The position numbers and the translations under genes are program-made. From Akkermansiaceae bacterium (GTDB lineage Bacteria; Verrucomicrobiota; Verrucomicrobiia; Verrucomicrobiales; Akkermansiaceae), in the NCBI GenBank assembly GCA_029242935.1, contig JAQWSX010000040.1, positions 1 to 64,000 of the forward strand: DNA of 64,000 bases, in the 5' to 3' direction. Under the pieces are notes generated by a model that searched no databases, was not told the origin of the DNA, and saw only the letters and a program-made list of their open reading frames with translations. Of the stretch, positions 49,485 to 59,666 are shown one piece after another. Positions within the stretch are counted from its first letter, which is position 1. The number at the start of each line of letters is the position of its first letter.

Positions 49485-49973
49485 ATGGAAGCCCGTTACA
49501 ATATTCTCTTCGTTTGTATGGGAAATATCTGCCGTTCACCAGCCGGCGAGAACATCTTTCGGCAAGTGGTCGAAGAAACCGGACTTTCCGACCAAATTCA
49601 CTGTGATTCCGCGGGCACCATCGGGATTCACTCAGGCAACAATCCCGATGCCCGCATGTCGAAAATAATTCGTCGGCGTGGCTACGAAGTCACCGGCTCT
49701 GCCCGTCAATTCACCCTGCAGGATTTTGAAGTTTTTGACCTCATCCTGACAATGGATAATGAGAATTACCAAAACGTCATGAAGTTGTCTGAAATTAAAG
49801 AAAATCAGGATAAATTACGAAGATTTACGGACTTCTGTTCACAACACGATCACAATGAAGTGCCTGATCCCTATTACGGAGGCGATGCTGGATTTGAATT
49901 GGTTGCAGACTTGATCGAAGACGGCGCTAAAGGTCTCATCGAACACATGAGAAAGAAACTCAACCTTTCCTAG
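49485..49973 (+). CDS. low-molecular-weight protein-tyrosine phosphatase
   Basis: VCMGNICRSPAGENIF (CX5RS loop) and VPDPYYGGDAGFELVADLIEDG. Confidence 0.95.
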   Translation: MEARYNILFVCMGNICRSPAGENIFRQVVEETGLSDQIHCDSAGTIGIHSGNNPDARMSKIIRRRGYEVTGSARQFTLQDFEVFDLILTMDNENYQNVMKLSEIKENQDKLRRFTDFCSQHDHNEVPDPYYGGDAGFELVADLIEDGAKGLIEHMRKKLNLS

Positions 49974-50884
49974 CGCTGCTCTAGCATCTCGCGAATCCGA
50001 GCATCGAGCTCTTCCAGCTTTGGCGTAGACGCTCCAGCAGCTTTCGCCCGGCGCAAGGGTTCCCCCCAGATTGCCTCAACTTCAACAGGATACCCATTGA
50101 CGAAATCGATCATGCTGGAAGGCCGATAATCTTTCATCGGATAGGTCCGCTCAATTTGAAATTCCACGAAATCATTCTCAATCTCGAAGCCCAAGGACGC
50201 AGCGGAACTTGTAACTTCGAGCATAAGTTCTCGCACGCGATCCTTGCCATCGGGCTGCGCCAAAAGCTGGCCGGTATCGATCCCTCCCTCCGTGATACAA
50301 AGACCGTTAAAAGGAATATTCCAAACTAACTTGCGCCACTGAGCCTCCGCAAAATTCTCGGCCATTTCGCAGACCACATTGGCCTCCTGAAAAACAGTAA
50401 CCAATTCACGAAGACGATCAGTCACACCTCGAACGGCCTCACCCATCGCGATCATTCCCCCTCCGGTGTGACGAATCAGTCCAGCCTCAATTCGGTTAAT
50501 GCAGACAAAACACATCACACCAAGCACTCGCTCGATTCCAAAGAGTTCCCCCAGCGCCTCGGTATTTCCGAGGCCATTTTGCAAAGTCACAATGGCAGTC
50601 TCTTTATGAAGCATGGGCCGAATCACTTCCTCAAAGTAATGATTCGAGGTCGCCTTCCAGGCCACGATGACCACATCGACGGGCCCAATCTCTTCGGACG
50701 TTGTGGCACAACTCACTTCGGGTAATTGAAAATCGCCATCGATGCTCTCAACAACGAGTCCTTTTTTGTTCACCACGTCGTAGTCCGAACGCAGTAAAAA
50801 ATGCACCTCGTTCCCGGCAGCAGCCAACCTTCCACCATAGTAACTTCCGACCGCTCCCGCTCCGACAATTGCGAAACTTCTCAT
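49970..50884 (-). CDS. panE: 2-dehydropantoate 2-reductase family protein
   Basis: MRSFAIVGAGAVGSYYGGRLAAAGNEVHFLLR...TLQNGLGN...WRKLVWNIPFNGLC...RPSSMIDFVNGYPVEVEAIWG. Confidence 0.93.
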   Translation of the reverse strand: MRSFAIVGAGAVGSYYGGRLAAAGNEVHFLLRSDYDVVNKKGLVVESIDGDFQLPEVSCATTSEEIGPVDVVIVAWKATSNHYFEEVIRPMLHKETAIVTLQNGLGNTEALGELFGIERVLGVMCFVCINRIEAGLIRHTGGGMIAMGEAVRGVTDRLRELVTVFQEANVVCEMAENFAEAQWRKLVWNIPFNGLCITEGGIDTGQLLAQPDGKDRVRELMLEVTSSAASLGFEIENDFVEFQIERTYPMKDYRPSSMIDFVNGYPVEVEAIWGEPLRRAKAAGASTPKLEELDARIREMLEQR

Positions 50885-51792
50885 CTTCCCAATTCACGAG
50901 CCACTTTAGCCGCGGTTGCGATGGTATTACGGTGGATTTTGGCCGTGTATTCTGGCTGTCGGTTATAGCCTCCGCCATAAAGAATCGCGACCGGAATCCG
51001 ATTGCCCATGAAAGCACGGAGAATGACCTCGTCTCGCCGAATAAAGTCTTTCAAATCTAGCAACATCTGGCCCATTCGGTCGTTGCGGTGATTATCAGCT
51101 CCGGCAATCCAAATGACCAGATCCGGAGAAAAAACATCCAGCGCAGCAGCGAGAGTATTGAAAAGCTGCTTAAGATACATCTCTCCTTCGACATAGCGGA
51201 CGGTCTCGACATCCATCGAGCCATTGATCTTACTACTTGGGGAATGCTTCCCGACGTGGATCGAATAGGTGAACACATTAGGATCATCCACCAGAATACT
51301 ATTGGTGCCGTTTCCCTGGTGGGCATCGGTATCAACAACCATAACTTTGATGCGAGGCCGATAGACCTGCAGGTCGCGAATCGCGATGGCGACATCATTG
51401 AAAACACAATATCCCTCGCCACGGTTCTGGAACGAATGGTGGGTTCCTCCAGCGAGAACAGCTGCGACGCCATCCTGCAGAGCGGCATGACAAGCCTGAC
51501 GGGTCGCTTCCACTTCGGTCGCGCTACGATGATAAAGTTTCGGGGTCACCGGAAGTCCTAGAAGTATCTGCTCTTTCCGGTCCAATTGGCCGTAGTAGAT
51601 CTTGGAAAGATAGTCATGATCGTGAACCCGCCTCAGAACGTGGCTATCGGCCTCGTTCACTTCGATAATATCTTCTCCTTTCACGATTCCACTGCCCACT
51701 AGCATATCCTTGGACACCTCGAACTTGTCCATCGGGAAAGGGTGTCCGTTGGGCAGTTCGAGGAAAAATTCAGAAGAGTAAAAGCAGCGCAT
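50881..51792 (-). CDS. histone deacetylase superfamily protein
   Basis: LAGGTHHSFQNRGEGYCVFNDVAIAI...VVDTDAHQGNGTNSIL...IWIAGADNHRNDRMG. Confidence 0.93.
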   Translation of the reverse strand: MRCFYSSEFFLELPNGHPFPMDKFEVSKDMLVGSGIVKGEDIIEVNEADSHVLRRVHDHDYLSKIYYGQLDRKEQILLGLPVTPKLYHRSATEVEATRQACHAALQDGVAAVLAGGTHHSFQNRGEGYCVFNDVAIAIRDLQVYRPRIKVMVVDTDAHQGNGTNSILVDDPNVFTYSIHVGKHSPSSKINGSMDVETVRYVEGEMYLKQLFNTLAAALDVFSPDLVIWIAGADNHRNDRMGQMLLDLKDFIRRDEVILRAFMGNRIPVAILYGGGYNRQPEYTAKIHRNTIATAAKVARELGR

Positions 51793-51895
51793 CTCGTTCG
51801 GGAGCTACTTTCACGCGCCCGCGCCCCGCCTGCAAGCACAGACCACGATTGACTCATCACTGAAAATATATGGAAATCTTCGAAGAATTCCCAAG

Positions 51896-52702
51896 GTGAC
51901 CTTCAGATTATTCATTACCGCAATTTTATTGGCTCTTCCGCTCTTAGGACAGAACGGGCCAAGGATCACAGTGGTACCCGCTCCCAAAAATCCCTTCAGG
52001 CTTCAACAAACCACTTCATACCCTTGGAGAAAGTCGATTACTGCGACTATCTTTTGGATCGGAGAGAAGCCCACACAAAATAATCCGACCCCAAACAACA
52101 AGTCCTCGTGGGACGTAAACTGGCAGAAAAACTACGGAGGCTTCGACAACCCCGACCCAAAGGCCCGTCTCGGATACCTTCCACGCGGTTTAAATCCGGG
52201 GCAAAACCCTTTTTACGTCGCCCTCCCTTATAACGACTGCCTGAACCATCACATGCACAAACCGGAAGCAGCACGCGTGATCCCTTGGTGGAATCGGATC
52301 AATCGCAAACCTGGAGAATCCGCCTGCAAAGGGCGTTGGGTTCAGATTTATTGCGCGAAAACCCGCAAAGTCTGCTACGCCCAATGGGAGGATTGCGGAC
52401 CTTTCGTGACCGATGATTGGCAATATGTCTTCGGAAACAAACGCCCTAAGAACAAAAACAACCAAGGTGCGGGGATCGATATCTCCCCCGCTGTTAGAGA
52501 CTACCTCAGTATAGGTAACAAGGCCACCGTTCACTGGCGCTTCATCGAGTATACCAGGATCCCGAAAATCGGCCCTTGGACGAGGTATGGAAAAAATAAT
52601 CCCTTCGTCAATCCTGCCGTCGACGACTCTCTCAAAGAAAGAGATCGTTACATGAAATATCTTCATCAAAGATCGAAGAGGGCGCTCAATAATCAACGCT
52701 AA
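51896..52702 (+). CDS. secreted RlpA/double-psi beta-barrel-like protein
   Basis: Signal peptide; RWVQIYCAKTRKVCYAQWEDCGPFV...GAGIDISPAVRDYLSIG resembles a DPBB fold. GTG start. Confidence 0.55.
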   Translation: MTFRLFITAILLALPLLGQNGPRITVVPAPKNPFRLQQTTSYPWRKSITATIFWIGEKPTQNNPTPNNKSSWDVNWQKNYGGFDNPDPKARLGYLPRGLNPGQNPFYVALPYNDCLNHHMHKPEAARVIPWWNRINRKPGESACKGRWVQIYCAKTRKVCYAQWEDCGPFVTDDWQYVFGNKRPKNKNNQGAGIDISPAVRDYLSIGNKATVHWRFIEYTRIPKIGPWTRYGKNNPFVNPAVDDSLKERDRYMKYLHQRSKRALNNQR

Positions 52703-52827
52703 AAAAGCTACTGGCTAAGCCTCAGCAGAATCTTTCGCCCTTTATCGCACCTGATCTCTTACTGAACTTATTAAAGCTCACGAAGCCCCCTTTCGCATTC
52801 TCAAATACAGGCCATAATCAAAATGCG

Positions 52828-53709
52828 ATGATTCAAGTTTCTTCAATATTCCTGGCTTCCTCCTTACTCGCAATCGCCAGAATTGATCCTGAGCCGGAAA
52901 ATCGCTCCCCAATGACTGCAATGCCTGGACGCTTCGGAGTCCTCTTCGGAGGAGCCTCACAGGAAAGTGGAGAGAACAACTTCAACTGGGAGCAACTCAC
53001 TCTTCAAGGTGGATTCGGGCTAAGAAAACCGATCAACGACGAACTCAAACTCTTTTACGGAGTGAACTATCGCTTTACTCGCATCAATGAGGGGGAGGGC
53101 TCCTCGGGGGCGGATTTATCTCATCTGCACGACCTCATCGTCCCCTTTTCGCTCGTTTACGATTCCTCGAACTCCCCCTGGTCCTTCTTTGCCCAAGTCT
53201 CCGGTCAGATCGCTACCGATTTTAACGACATGAGCAGCGATGATTTCGATTATTCGGCCCGTCTTGGCACACAATACAAATTCTCCGACACCTTTTCACT
53301 CAACTTCGGAGCCGCGCGAGTGCGGAATTTTGGTGATGCCATGGTTCTTCCCGCCCTCGGTTGCATCTGGCAACCCACCAACGACTGGTCCTTCACGATT
53401 CTCGGTCCCCGAATCACACTTTCCCACCAACTCAGCGACCGTCTTATCATCCGGGGCGGCGGATTCCCGACCGGCGGACTCTGGAATGTGGAGGATAATA
53501 CTGGAAACGCAGTTGATTATGGATTCGCCAGCTACAATGCCGGACTTGGTATCGATTTCAAATTAAGGCGTGGAATTTGGCTCACCGCCTGGGCTGGAGC
53601 AAACTTTGCCAACGAATTACGCGCCGAGAAAAACGGTAACACCATCTTCGAAGAGGACCTCGATAATGGCTTCTTCAGCTACCTAGGAATCAACCTTTAC
53701 GAGTGGTAA
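52828..53709 (+). CDS. outer-membrane beta-barrel protein (DUF6268-like)
   Basis: Signal peptide, alternating beta-strand pattern, ends near aromatic residue (GINLYEW). Confidence 0.6.
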   Translation: MIQVSSIFLASSLLAIARIDPEPENRSPMTAMPGRFGVLFGGASQESGENNFNWEQLTLQGGFGLRKPINDELKLFYGVNYRFTRINEGEGSSGADLSHLHDLIVPFSLVYDSSNSPWSFFAQVSGQIATDFNDMSSDDFDYSARLGTQYKFSDTFSLNFGAARVRNFGDAMVLPALGCIWQPTNDWSFTILGPRITLSHQLSDRLIIRGGGFPTGGLWNVEDNTGNAVDYGFASYNAGLGIDFKLRRGIWLTAWAGANFANELRAEKNGNTIFEEDLDNGFFSYLGINLYEW

Positions 53710-53730
53710 GGCTCTCCCCGCTGAAATAAG

Positions 53731-53760
53731 AAAAGGACGGCTCCAAAAAACCGCCCTTTT
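53731..53760 (+). terminator. probable Rho-independent terminator
   Basis: AAAAGGACGG-CTCCAAAAAA-CCGCCCTTTT (10-bp stem with one mismatch, U-rich end). Confidence 0.65.
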
Positions 53761-53922
53761 CGCACACACAATCGACAATGATAGCAGGGCAACAAACGGA
53801 AACCCATCATGTCCCAATCTCCAATGCACCTCATATGCCAGCTCTTCTTTAATCACAAACCTGCTGGTAATGAATTTCATTCCTGCCCACAACTCTTCCA
53901 ACCCACGACGCTTAAACTCTAA

Positions 53923-54834
53923 ATGAAGATCATTCTCATCGCTCTTGCCCTGTTCATCCCGGCGTATGCCCAAGGCCCGGGGGTTTCCATTTTTGAACAA
54001 TCTCGTAATGGCATACGCGCCGAGGAAGCGCGAATCAGGAAGCAAGCCGAGAAACTCTTCCAAGACGGTAAGCTGCTGGGACTTGAGACTATTGGCGAAC
54101 TCATCAAGTCTCCCGCAGCAATCAAGCTAGAGCTCCCTGTTGCCCAGAAAAATGCACTCACGCCTACTCAGGTTGCCGAGCGCGCTAAGGCGAGCGGATT
54201 CCGAGTTGGCTGGGCTTACCTTTGCAACAACTGCGATAATTGGCACATTAATCTCGCCGGCGGATATGCCCTCACCAACGATGGAGTTCTCGGCACCTGC
54301 GCTCACGTCATTAACATGGACAATAAAAAGATGCGCAACGGCGGACTCATTGCCGTCGATCATTCCGGGAAGGTTTTTCCGGTCACCTCAATTCTCGCCA
54401 ATGACAAAAAAATCGACGGTGCCCTCATCAAGATCGATGCCCAAACCACTCATCTTCCGCTCAACGACCAGATTGCTCCTGGGGATTCTGCCTTCTGCCT
54501 CAGTCGCCCGCTCAAGCAGGGTCAATACTTTTCCCAAGGTATGGTGAACCGTTTCTACTGGAACAATGATCAACGAGGTGACGATCCCAATTCCATCAAA
54601 GCTCTTGGTGCGCTAAAGCTCAATGTCAGCACCCGTTGGGCCCCCGGATCCAGCGGCTCCGCCGTCCTCGACACTTTTGGCAATGCCATCGGCCACGTCG
54701 CCACCATCAGCACCATGGGCAACGGCGGCTCCCGCAAGGATAACGAAAAGGGCCGAACTCTCATTACGCTGCACTCCGCCACGCCGGCACGCGCCATGAT
54801 GGCTCTTGCCCGGCTTCCTGAGGACTTAGACTAA
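53923..54834 (+). CDS. secreted trypsin-like serine protease
   Basis: Signal peptide; ALTNDGVLGTCAHVI, DGALIKID, RWAPGSSGSAVLD fit a His/Asp/Ser triad. Confidence 0.8.
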   Translation: MKIILIALALFIPAYAQGPGVSIFEQSRNGIRAEEARIRKQAEKLFQDGKLLGLETIGELIKSPAAIKLELPVAQKNALTPTQVAERAKASGFRVGWAYLCNNCDNWHINLAGGYALTNDGVLGTCAHVINMDNKKMRNGGLIAVDHSGKVFPVTSILANDKKIDGALIKIDAQTTHLPLNDQIAPGDSAFCLSRPLKQGQYFSQGMVNRFYWNNDQRGDDPNSIKALGALKLNVSTRWAPGSSGSAVLDTFGNAIGHVATISTMGNGGSRKDNEKGRTLITLHSATPARAMMALARLPEDLD

Positions 54835-54843
54835 AAGGCACAC

Positions 54844-55770
54844 ATGCCATCCCCACTTGTCATCACCCAAGGCGATCCTGCTGGGATTGGTCCAGAATTG
54901 GTGCTGAAAATACTCGCCGATCCACCCTGCCCAAATCTCAGGGTCATCGGTTGTGCCAATCACCTCTCGCAAGTCGCCTCACAGCTGGAACTTCCCTTTC
55001 TCGACAATTACCTGATTGATCTCCCCCTTCCCGAATCCATCAAAATCGGCGAGATCTCAGCCGCCGCCGGACAACATTCCTTCGACTGTCTAGAAGCTGC
55101 TGTCGAAGGAGCTATGGACGGAACTTTTGGCGGAATCATCACCAATCCCATCCACAAGGAAGCTTGGTACCGCGCAGGGAAATTTTATCCCGGCCATACG
55201 GATTACCTCGTCGAGAAAACCTCTTCACCTGACCACGCCATGATGCTCACATCAGATGAAATTACCTGTTCCCTTGTCACCACTCATGTCTCTCTCGCCA
55301 GCGTTCCTGAACTCCTCGAAGAGAAGCGGATGCTTGAGGTCATTGCCCTTACCCACAAGGCCATGAGCGCGATTAGAGGACGCCCCGCACGCCTCGCCAT
55401 GCCTGGCCTAAACCCCCACGCCGGCGAGGGAGGGCTTTTTGGCAATGAGGAAATTGAACTCATCATTCCCGTCCTTGAGAAAGCTCGTTCGATGGGCATC
55501 AATATCGTCGGCCCCCTCTCACCCGACACCGCCTTTCTTCCTGCCATTAGGCAAGACATTGACGCCTATATTTGCCTCTACCACGACCAAGGACTCATCC
55601 CGCTCAAAACCCTTGCTTTTGACCTCGGCGTCAACGTCACCCTAGGCCTCCCAATCGTCCGCACCTCTGTCGATCATGGCACCGCCTTTGATATTGCTGG
55701 GCAAGGAGTCGCCTCCGTCTCCTCACTCATCGAAGCTACCAAACTCGCCCAAAAACTCGCCGCGTCATAA
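54844..55770 (+). CDS. pdxA: 4-hydroxythreonine-4-phosphate dehydrogenase
   Basis: ITQGDPAGIGPELVLKIL...ITNPIHKEAW...FYPGHTDYL...GLNPHAGEGGLFGNEE...YHDQGLIPLKTLAFDLGVNVTLGLPIVRTSVDHGTAFDIAG. Confidence 0.97.
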   Translation: MPSPLVITQGDPAGIGPELVLKILADPPCPNLRVIGCANHLSQVASQLELPFLDNYLIDLPLPESIKIGEISAAAGQHSFDCLEAAVEGAMDGTFGGIITNPIHKEAWYRAGKFYPGHTDYLVEKTSSPDHAMMLTSDEITCSLVTTHVSLASVPELLEEKRMLEVIALTHKAMSAIRGRPARLAMPGLNPHAGEGGLFGNEEIELIIPVLEKARSMGINIVGPLSPDTAFLPAIRQDIDAYICLYHDQGLIPLKTLAFDLGVNVTLGLPIVRTSVDHGTAFDIAGQGVASVSSLIEATKLAQKLAAS

Positions 55771-55847
55771 CGACGTGTCAATTTGACCCAAACCGCGTCA
55801 TTTTGTGATAACTAGTTGTTATGAGAATAACTTTTAAACCCCTTTTT

Positions 55848-55863
55848 CCCCTTAGTTAAGGGG
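55848..55863 (+). promoter_or_regulatory. perfect inverted repeat CCCCTTA-GT-TAAGGGG upstream of the hsp20 pair
   Basis: 7-bp perfect arms directly before TTGACC (55865), a possible -35 element. Confidence 0.45.
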
Positions 55864-55941
55864 ATTGACCTGATTTTCAGCGACTTGGTCTACGTCCTGC
55901 CATAGAGGATAGACGTTAACAAAAAACTGAAAATCAAATCA

Positions 55942-56331
55942 ATGAATCTGACCCATTACAATCCAAATCGCCTCTTCGGAAATTTAGACGAATTCCTCAG
56001 CCAAACTCTCCGCAGCTTTGGCCCATCACCCATCATGCGTGCACCCGGCGCCTACCGCTACGAGGAAAAGGACTCCTACCGGCTTCGGCTAGATCTCCCC
56101 GGCTTTACTCGTGAGGAAATCGCCCTCTCTCTTGAAAAGCGCGCCCTGACCGTCACCGCAAAAAGTGAGCGTGAAGACGCCTTCCTCCCCGGCTTCGAGC
56201 GAACCTACAATCTGCCCGAGGATATCAATCCAAACGACATCAACGCCAAGCTTAAAAACGGCGTCCTCGACCTCAGCTTTAAAAAGCTTACCGCTCAAGA
56301 ATCGGGCGTTCGCAACATCGAAATTTGCTAA
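55942..56331 (+). CDS. Hsp20/alpha-crystallin small heat shock protein
   Basis: YRLRLDLPGFTREEIALSLEKRALTVTAKSERED...FERTYNLPEDINPNDINAKLKNGVLDLSFKK. Confidence 0.95.
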   Translation: MNLTHYNPNRLFGNLDEFLSQTLRSFGPSPIMRAPGAYRYEEKDSYRLRLDLPGFTREEIALSLEKRALTVTAKSEREDAFLPGFERTYNLPEDINPNDINAKLKNGVLDLSFKKLTAQESGVRNIEIC

Positions 56332-56356
56332 GCTGAACAATTAAAAAAATAAGATC

Positions 56357-56692
56357 ATGAAAACTCAAATCTCTACCGAACGCCCACGTTTTAAAACCCG
56401 CGCCCACAAAGCCGGATTCGACCTCGCCATCGCCCTCCCCGGCGTTGACAAAGAGCATCTCGAAGTGAACCTCGAAAAGCGGATCCTTACGGTCAGCGGA
56501 AACCGTAAGGAACTCGAAGGCAACTTCGGAAGACGTGAGCACGAAGCTCTACGCTTCGAACTCAAAGTCGAACTCCATGAGGACGTCGATGACGACAAGA
56601 TCCAAGTCACCCACCGCGATGGCATTCTCATCCTGTCACTCCAAAAGCGACAGGAACTTATCCCACGTAAAATCGACATCCTCGCCAACTAA
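56357..56692 (+). CDS. Hsp20/alpha-crystallin small heat shock protein (second copy)
   Basis: FDLAIALPGVDKEHLEVNLEKRILTVSGNRKE...RFELKVELHEDVDDDKIQVTHRDGILILSLQKR. Confidence 0.95.
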   Translation: MKTQISTERPRFKTRAHKAGFDLAIALPGVDKEHLEVNLEKRILTVSGNRKELEGNFGRREHEALRFELKVELHEDVDDDKIQVTHRDGILILSLQKRQELIPRKIDILAN

Positions 56693-56717
56693 AGTTTTAA
56701 CTGGTGTGTTAATAGGA

Positions 56718-56743
56718 ATGGAGCCCCCGACAGGAGGCTCCAT
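56718..56743 (+). terminator. hairpin after the hsp20 pair, possible terminator
   Basis: ATGGAGCC-CCCGACAGGA-GGCTCCAT: perfect 8-bp stem, weak U-tract. Confidence 0.5.
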
Positions 56744-56844
56744 CTCTCGTATACCACTTAGACATTCCTGCCTGTTCACCCATCACCAAGCCAATTGTTG
56801 ATTCTACATTTGTCCATTCGTCCATTCCCCTCCACTTTCTCCGT

Positions 56845-57618
56845 ATGAAACTCACCTCATGGAACGTCAACGGCATCCGCGCCATTCTCAAAAAGAACTT
56901 TACCGATTTCGTCCTCGAGCACGAACCCGACATCCTTTGCCTTCAGGAAACAAAAGCACGCCCCGAACAAGTCGAACTTCCACTCGATCTAGCTGGCTAC
57001 AAAACCTACTGGAACTCCGCCGAAAAGCCCGGCTACTCCGGCACCGCTATCTTCACCAAAACCAAGCCACTCTCAGTCCGCCTCGGCATCGGTTCGGAAA
57101 AAAGCGCCGAGGGCGATCAGGAAGGCCGAGTCATCACCCTAGAATACCCCAGCTTTTTCCTCGTCACCGTTTATACCCCAAACGCAAAAAACGAACTCGC
57201 CCGCCTCCCTTACCGGATGGAGTGGGATATCGCCTTCCGCGAATACCTTCAGGCTCTCGAAGCCGAAGGAAAACCGGTCGTCGCCTGTGGAGATCTAAAT
57301 GTTGCGCACGAAGAAATCGATCTCGCCCGCCCAAAAACCAACCACAAAAGCGCTGGATTCTCAAACCAAGAACGAGCCGGATTCACCGAACTGGTCAATG
57401 CTGGATTCATTGATACCTTCCGCCACTTTTACCCCGATCAAACCAACACCTACTCTTGGTGGAGCTACCGTGGTGGTGCCCGCGCTAACAACGTCGGCTG
57501 GCGTATCGACTACTGGATCACCTCCCAATCCCTCGCCCCAAAACTTAAATCCGCCTCGATCAACGACGACGTCCTCGGATCAGACCACTGCCCTGTCACT
57601 CTTAACATAGATCTCTAA
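56845..57618 (+). CDS. xth: exodeoxyribonuclease III
   Basis: [19 protein letters not shown]...[14 protein letters not shown]...[17 protein letters not shown]...[17 protein letters not shown]...[13 protein letters not shown]. Confidence 0.97.
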   Translation: MKLTSWNVNGIRAILKKNFTDFVLEHEPDILCLQETKARPEQVELPLDLAGYKTYWNSAEKPGYSGTAIFTKTKPLSVRLGIGSEKSAEGDQEGRVITLEYPSFFLVTVYTPNAKNELARLPYRMEWDIAFREYLQALEAEGKPVVACGDLNVAHEEIDLARPKTNHKSAGFSNQERAGFTELVNAGFIDTFRHFYPDQTNTYSWWSYRGGARANNVGWRIDYWITSQSLAPKLKSASINDDVLGSDHCPVTLNIDL

Positions 57619-57745
57619 TCTGCCCTCATTACCAAGGAGCTGAAATCACAAATCCACCGCATCCGCCACTCCATGTGAGCTGATGGAAACACCCAAGACC
57701 TTCCTCTTAAGGCATCCAAATATCACCATAACGCGGAGCTTTTGA

Positions 57746-58474
57746 CTACCTCATCTGCGCCAGAAACTCGATGTTGCCATCCGTCCCAGTGATCGGGGAG
57801 GTGATGACACCGCACCATTCCCGGCCTAGCTCCTCAATAATGAAGGTTCGGATCTTATCAACGGATTTTTGATGGAGCGCCGGTTCCCTTACGATCCCAC
57901 CTTTCCCCACTTCTTCGCGTGAAAGTTCAAACTGAGGTTTGATAAGAGGGATAATAAAACCACCCTCTTCGAGAATGGAGAAGGCAGAGGGCAACACTTT
58001 TGTTAGGGAAATGAACGACAAATCCATCACGACCAACTTCACCTTCTCTCCAATGTCTTCGACAGTGAGATTGCGGGCATTGAAACGCTCCTTAGAAAAA
58101 ACACGTTCATCACTTCGTAACTTCCATACCAGTTGATTGGTCCCCACATCAATGGCGTGAACACGCGCCGCACCTTGTTGGAGCAGGCAATCGGTAAAAC
58201 CTCCAGTAGAAGCCCCCAGATCAGCACAGACCCAACCCGTCGGATCGATCCCGAATTCGCGTAGGGCCCCTTCGATTTTAAAGCCTCCGCGGCCAACATA
58301 CCTTGGCTTTTCCTTCACCGACAAATCCGCATCCTCAGCGAGCTTTGTACTTGGTTTAGCGACACGCTCGGTCCCAGTCATAACTTCGCCGGCCATGACC
58401 AACCGTTTCGCCTGCTCGCGGGAATCACACAGTCCCCGCAACACCAAAAGCGCATCTACCCTTTGCTTAGCCAT
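57746..58474 (-). CDS. tlyA: TlyA-family rRNA (cytidine-2'-O)-methyltransferase
   Basis: S4 domain RVDALLVLRGLCDSREQAKRLVMAGEV; RYVGRGGFKIEGALREFGID...CADLGASTGGFTDCLLQQGA; LIKPQFE. Confidence 0.95.
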   Translation of the reverse strand: MAKQRVDALLVLRGLCDSREQAKRLVMAGEVMTGTERVAKPSTKLAEDADLSVKEKPRYVGRGGFKIEGALREFGIDPTGWVCADLGASTGGFTDCLLQQGAARVHAIDVGTNQLVWKLRSDERVFSKERFNARNLTVEDIGEKVKLVVMDLSFISLTKVLPSAFSILEEGGFIIPLIKPQFELSREEVGKGGIVREPALHQKSVDKIRTFIIEELGREWCGVITSPITGTDGNIEFLAQMR

Positions 58475-59586
58475 CAGCTTTCCACTTCGGCCTCGTTGAG
58501 AGCATTGATAAATTCCCGTAAAACCCCAAAATCACGACGGCGGTGACGCAGGACAATTCTTGGCAGGTCGGCCAACTCAGGCTCGTTGTGTTCCTCCTTC
58601 AAGGCAGTCCTCTGCTCGATCTCGCCTGACTTGACTATCACCGCAAAACGTTGATTCAGATCTTCTAGGGCGACCTCCGATAGCGCGGTTTGCAAACGCA
58701 CCACCAGACGGTCACCGACATATCGGTAGGAATGAAAATTGGCATAGAATCCGGTAATCTCGGCAATTGCCTCCTCAATATCGTCCGTGACTTTAAAAAG
58801 TGAGAAATCAGATTCTGAAATTAGACCCAGTCTTAAAAGATGCTCTTCCAAAAATTGCTTCCAAGCCTTCCAGTAGGTCCCCCCCGGAGCATCGAGACAA
58901 ACAATGGGGTAGAGCTTTGCCTTACCGGTTTGAATCAAGGTCAGAGCTTCGTAGATCTCATCCTGCGTCCCCAGTCCGCCCGGCATTCCTACTCCGGCAT
59001 CCGCTTCCTTCACGAAGGCCAACTTTCGGGTAAAAAAGTAATTATAGTCGATGAGCTTTGGATCACCGTAAATGAACTCGTTTGCGGAAGCTTCAAAAGG
59101 AAGCGTGATATTGAGCCCAAAGCTGTGCTCGGCAGTCGCTCCTTCATTACCGGCCGCCATGATTCCCGGACCCGCACCGGTGATGGTCATAAAACCCTCC
59201 TCGACCATCCGACGAGAAAACTCGGCCGCGGTTTGATATTCCGGCTCCTCCGGCTTCGTCCGGGCCGAGCCAAAGAGTGCAACCTTACGATTTCCCCGGA
59301 AAGGGCCGAAGACCTCGCTCGATTTCTTCATCTCCTTAAGCGCGCGGTTCGCCAATTTGAAGTCAGCCTGATTAGCCGTGCCTTGGGCCATTCCCACGGC
59401 CGTAGAAATCATCTCGGCCAGCAAGCAAAAGTCATCCACTCCGTCCACTGATTTGGCCAGATCCAGAATTCGCGTGTCGAGCTCCTTGCTCCCGGTAGAA
59501 TCAATAAAATTACAGACCTGATCGGGGACCATCCCAGCGGTGAGGTCGCGATACAGTGGCGGCTGCCTGCTACGCTTTTTCGACAT
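58474..59586 (-). CDS. LOG-family (lysine decarboxylase-like) protein
   Basis: FGSARTKPEEPEYQTAAEF...TITGAGPGIMAAGNEGA...PGGLGTQDEIYEALTLIQTGK. Confidence 0.9.
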   Translation of the reverse strand: MSKKRSRQPPLYRDLTAGMVPDQVCNFIDSTGSKELDTRILDLAKSVDGVDDFCLLAEMISTAVGMAQGTANQADFKLANRALKEMKKSSEVFGPFRGNRKVALFGSARTKPEEPEYQTAAEFSRRMVEEGFMTITGAGPGIMAAGNEGATAEHSFGLNITLPFEASANEFIYGDPKLIDYNYFFTRKLAFVKEADAGVGMPGGLGTQDEIYEALTLIQTGKAKLYPIVCLDAPGGTYWKAWKQFLEEHLLRLGLISESDFSLFKVTDDIEEAIAEITGFYANFHSYRYVGDRLVVRLQTALSEVALEDLNQRFAVIVKSGEIEQRTALKEEHNEPELADLPRIVLRHRRRDFGVLREFINALNEAEVES

Positions 59587-59666
59587 GATTATTAATCTGG
59601 ACCGAATCCCTCAATCTGACAAACCTCCACTCTTGAATTTTTCAAAAAACCTTAAACACTTCGCCC

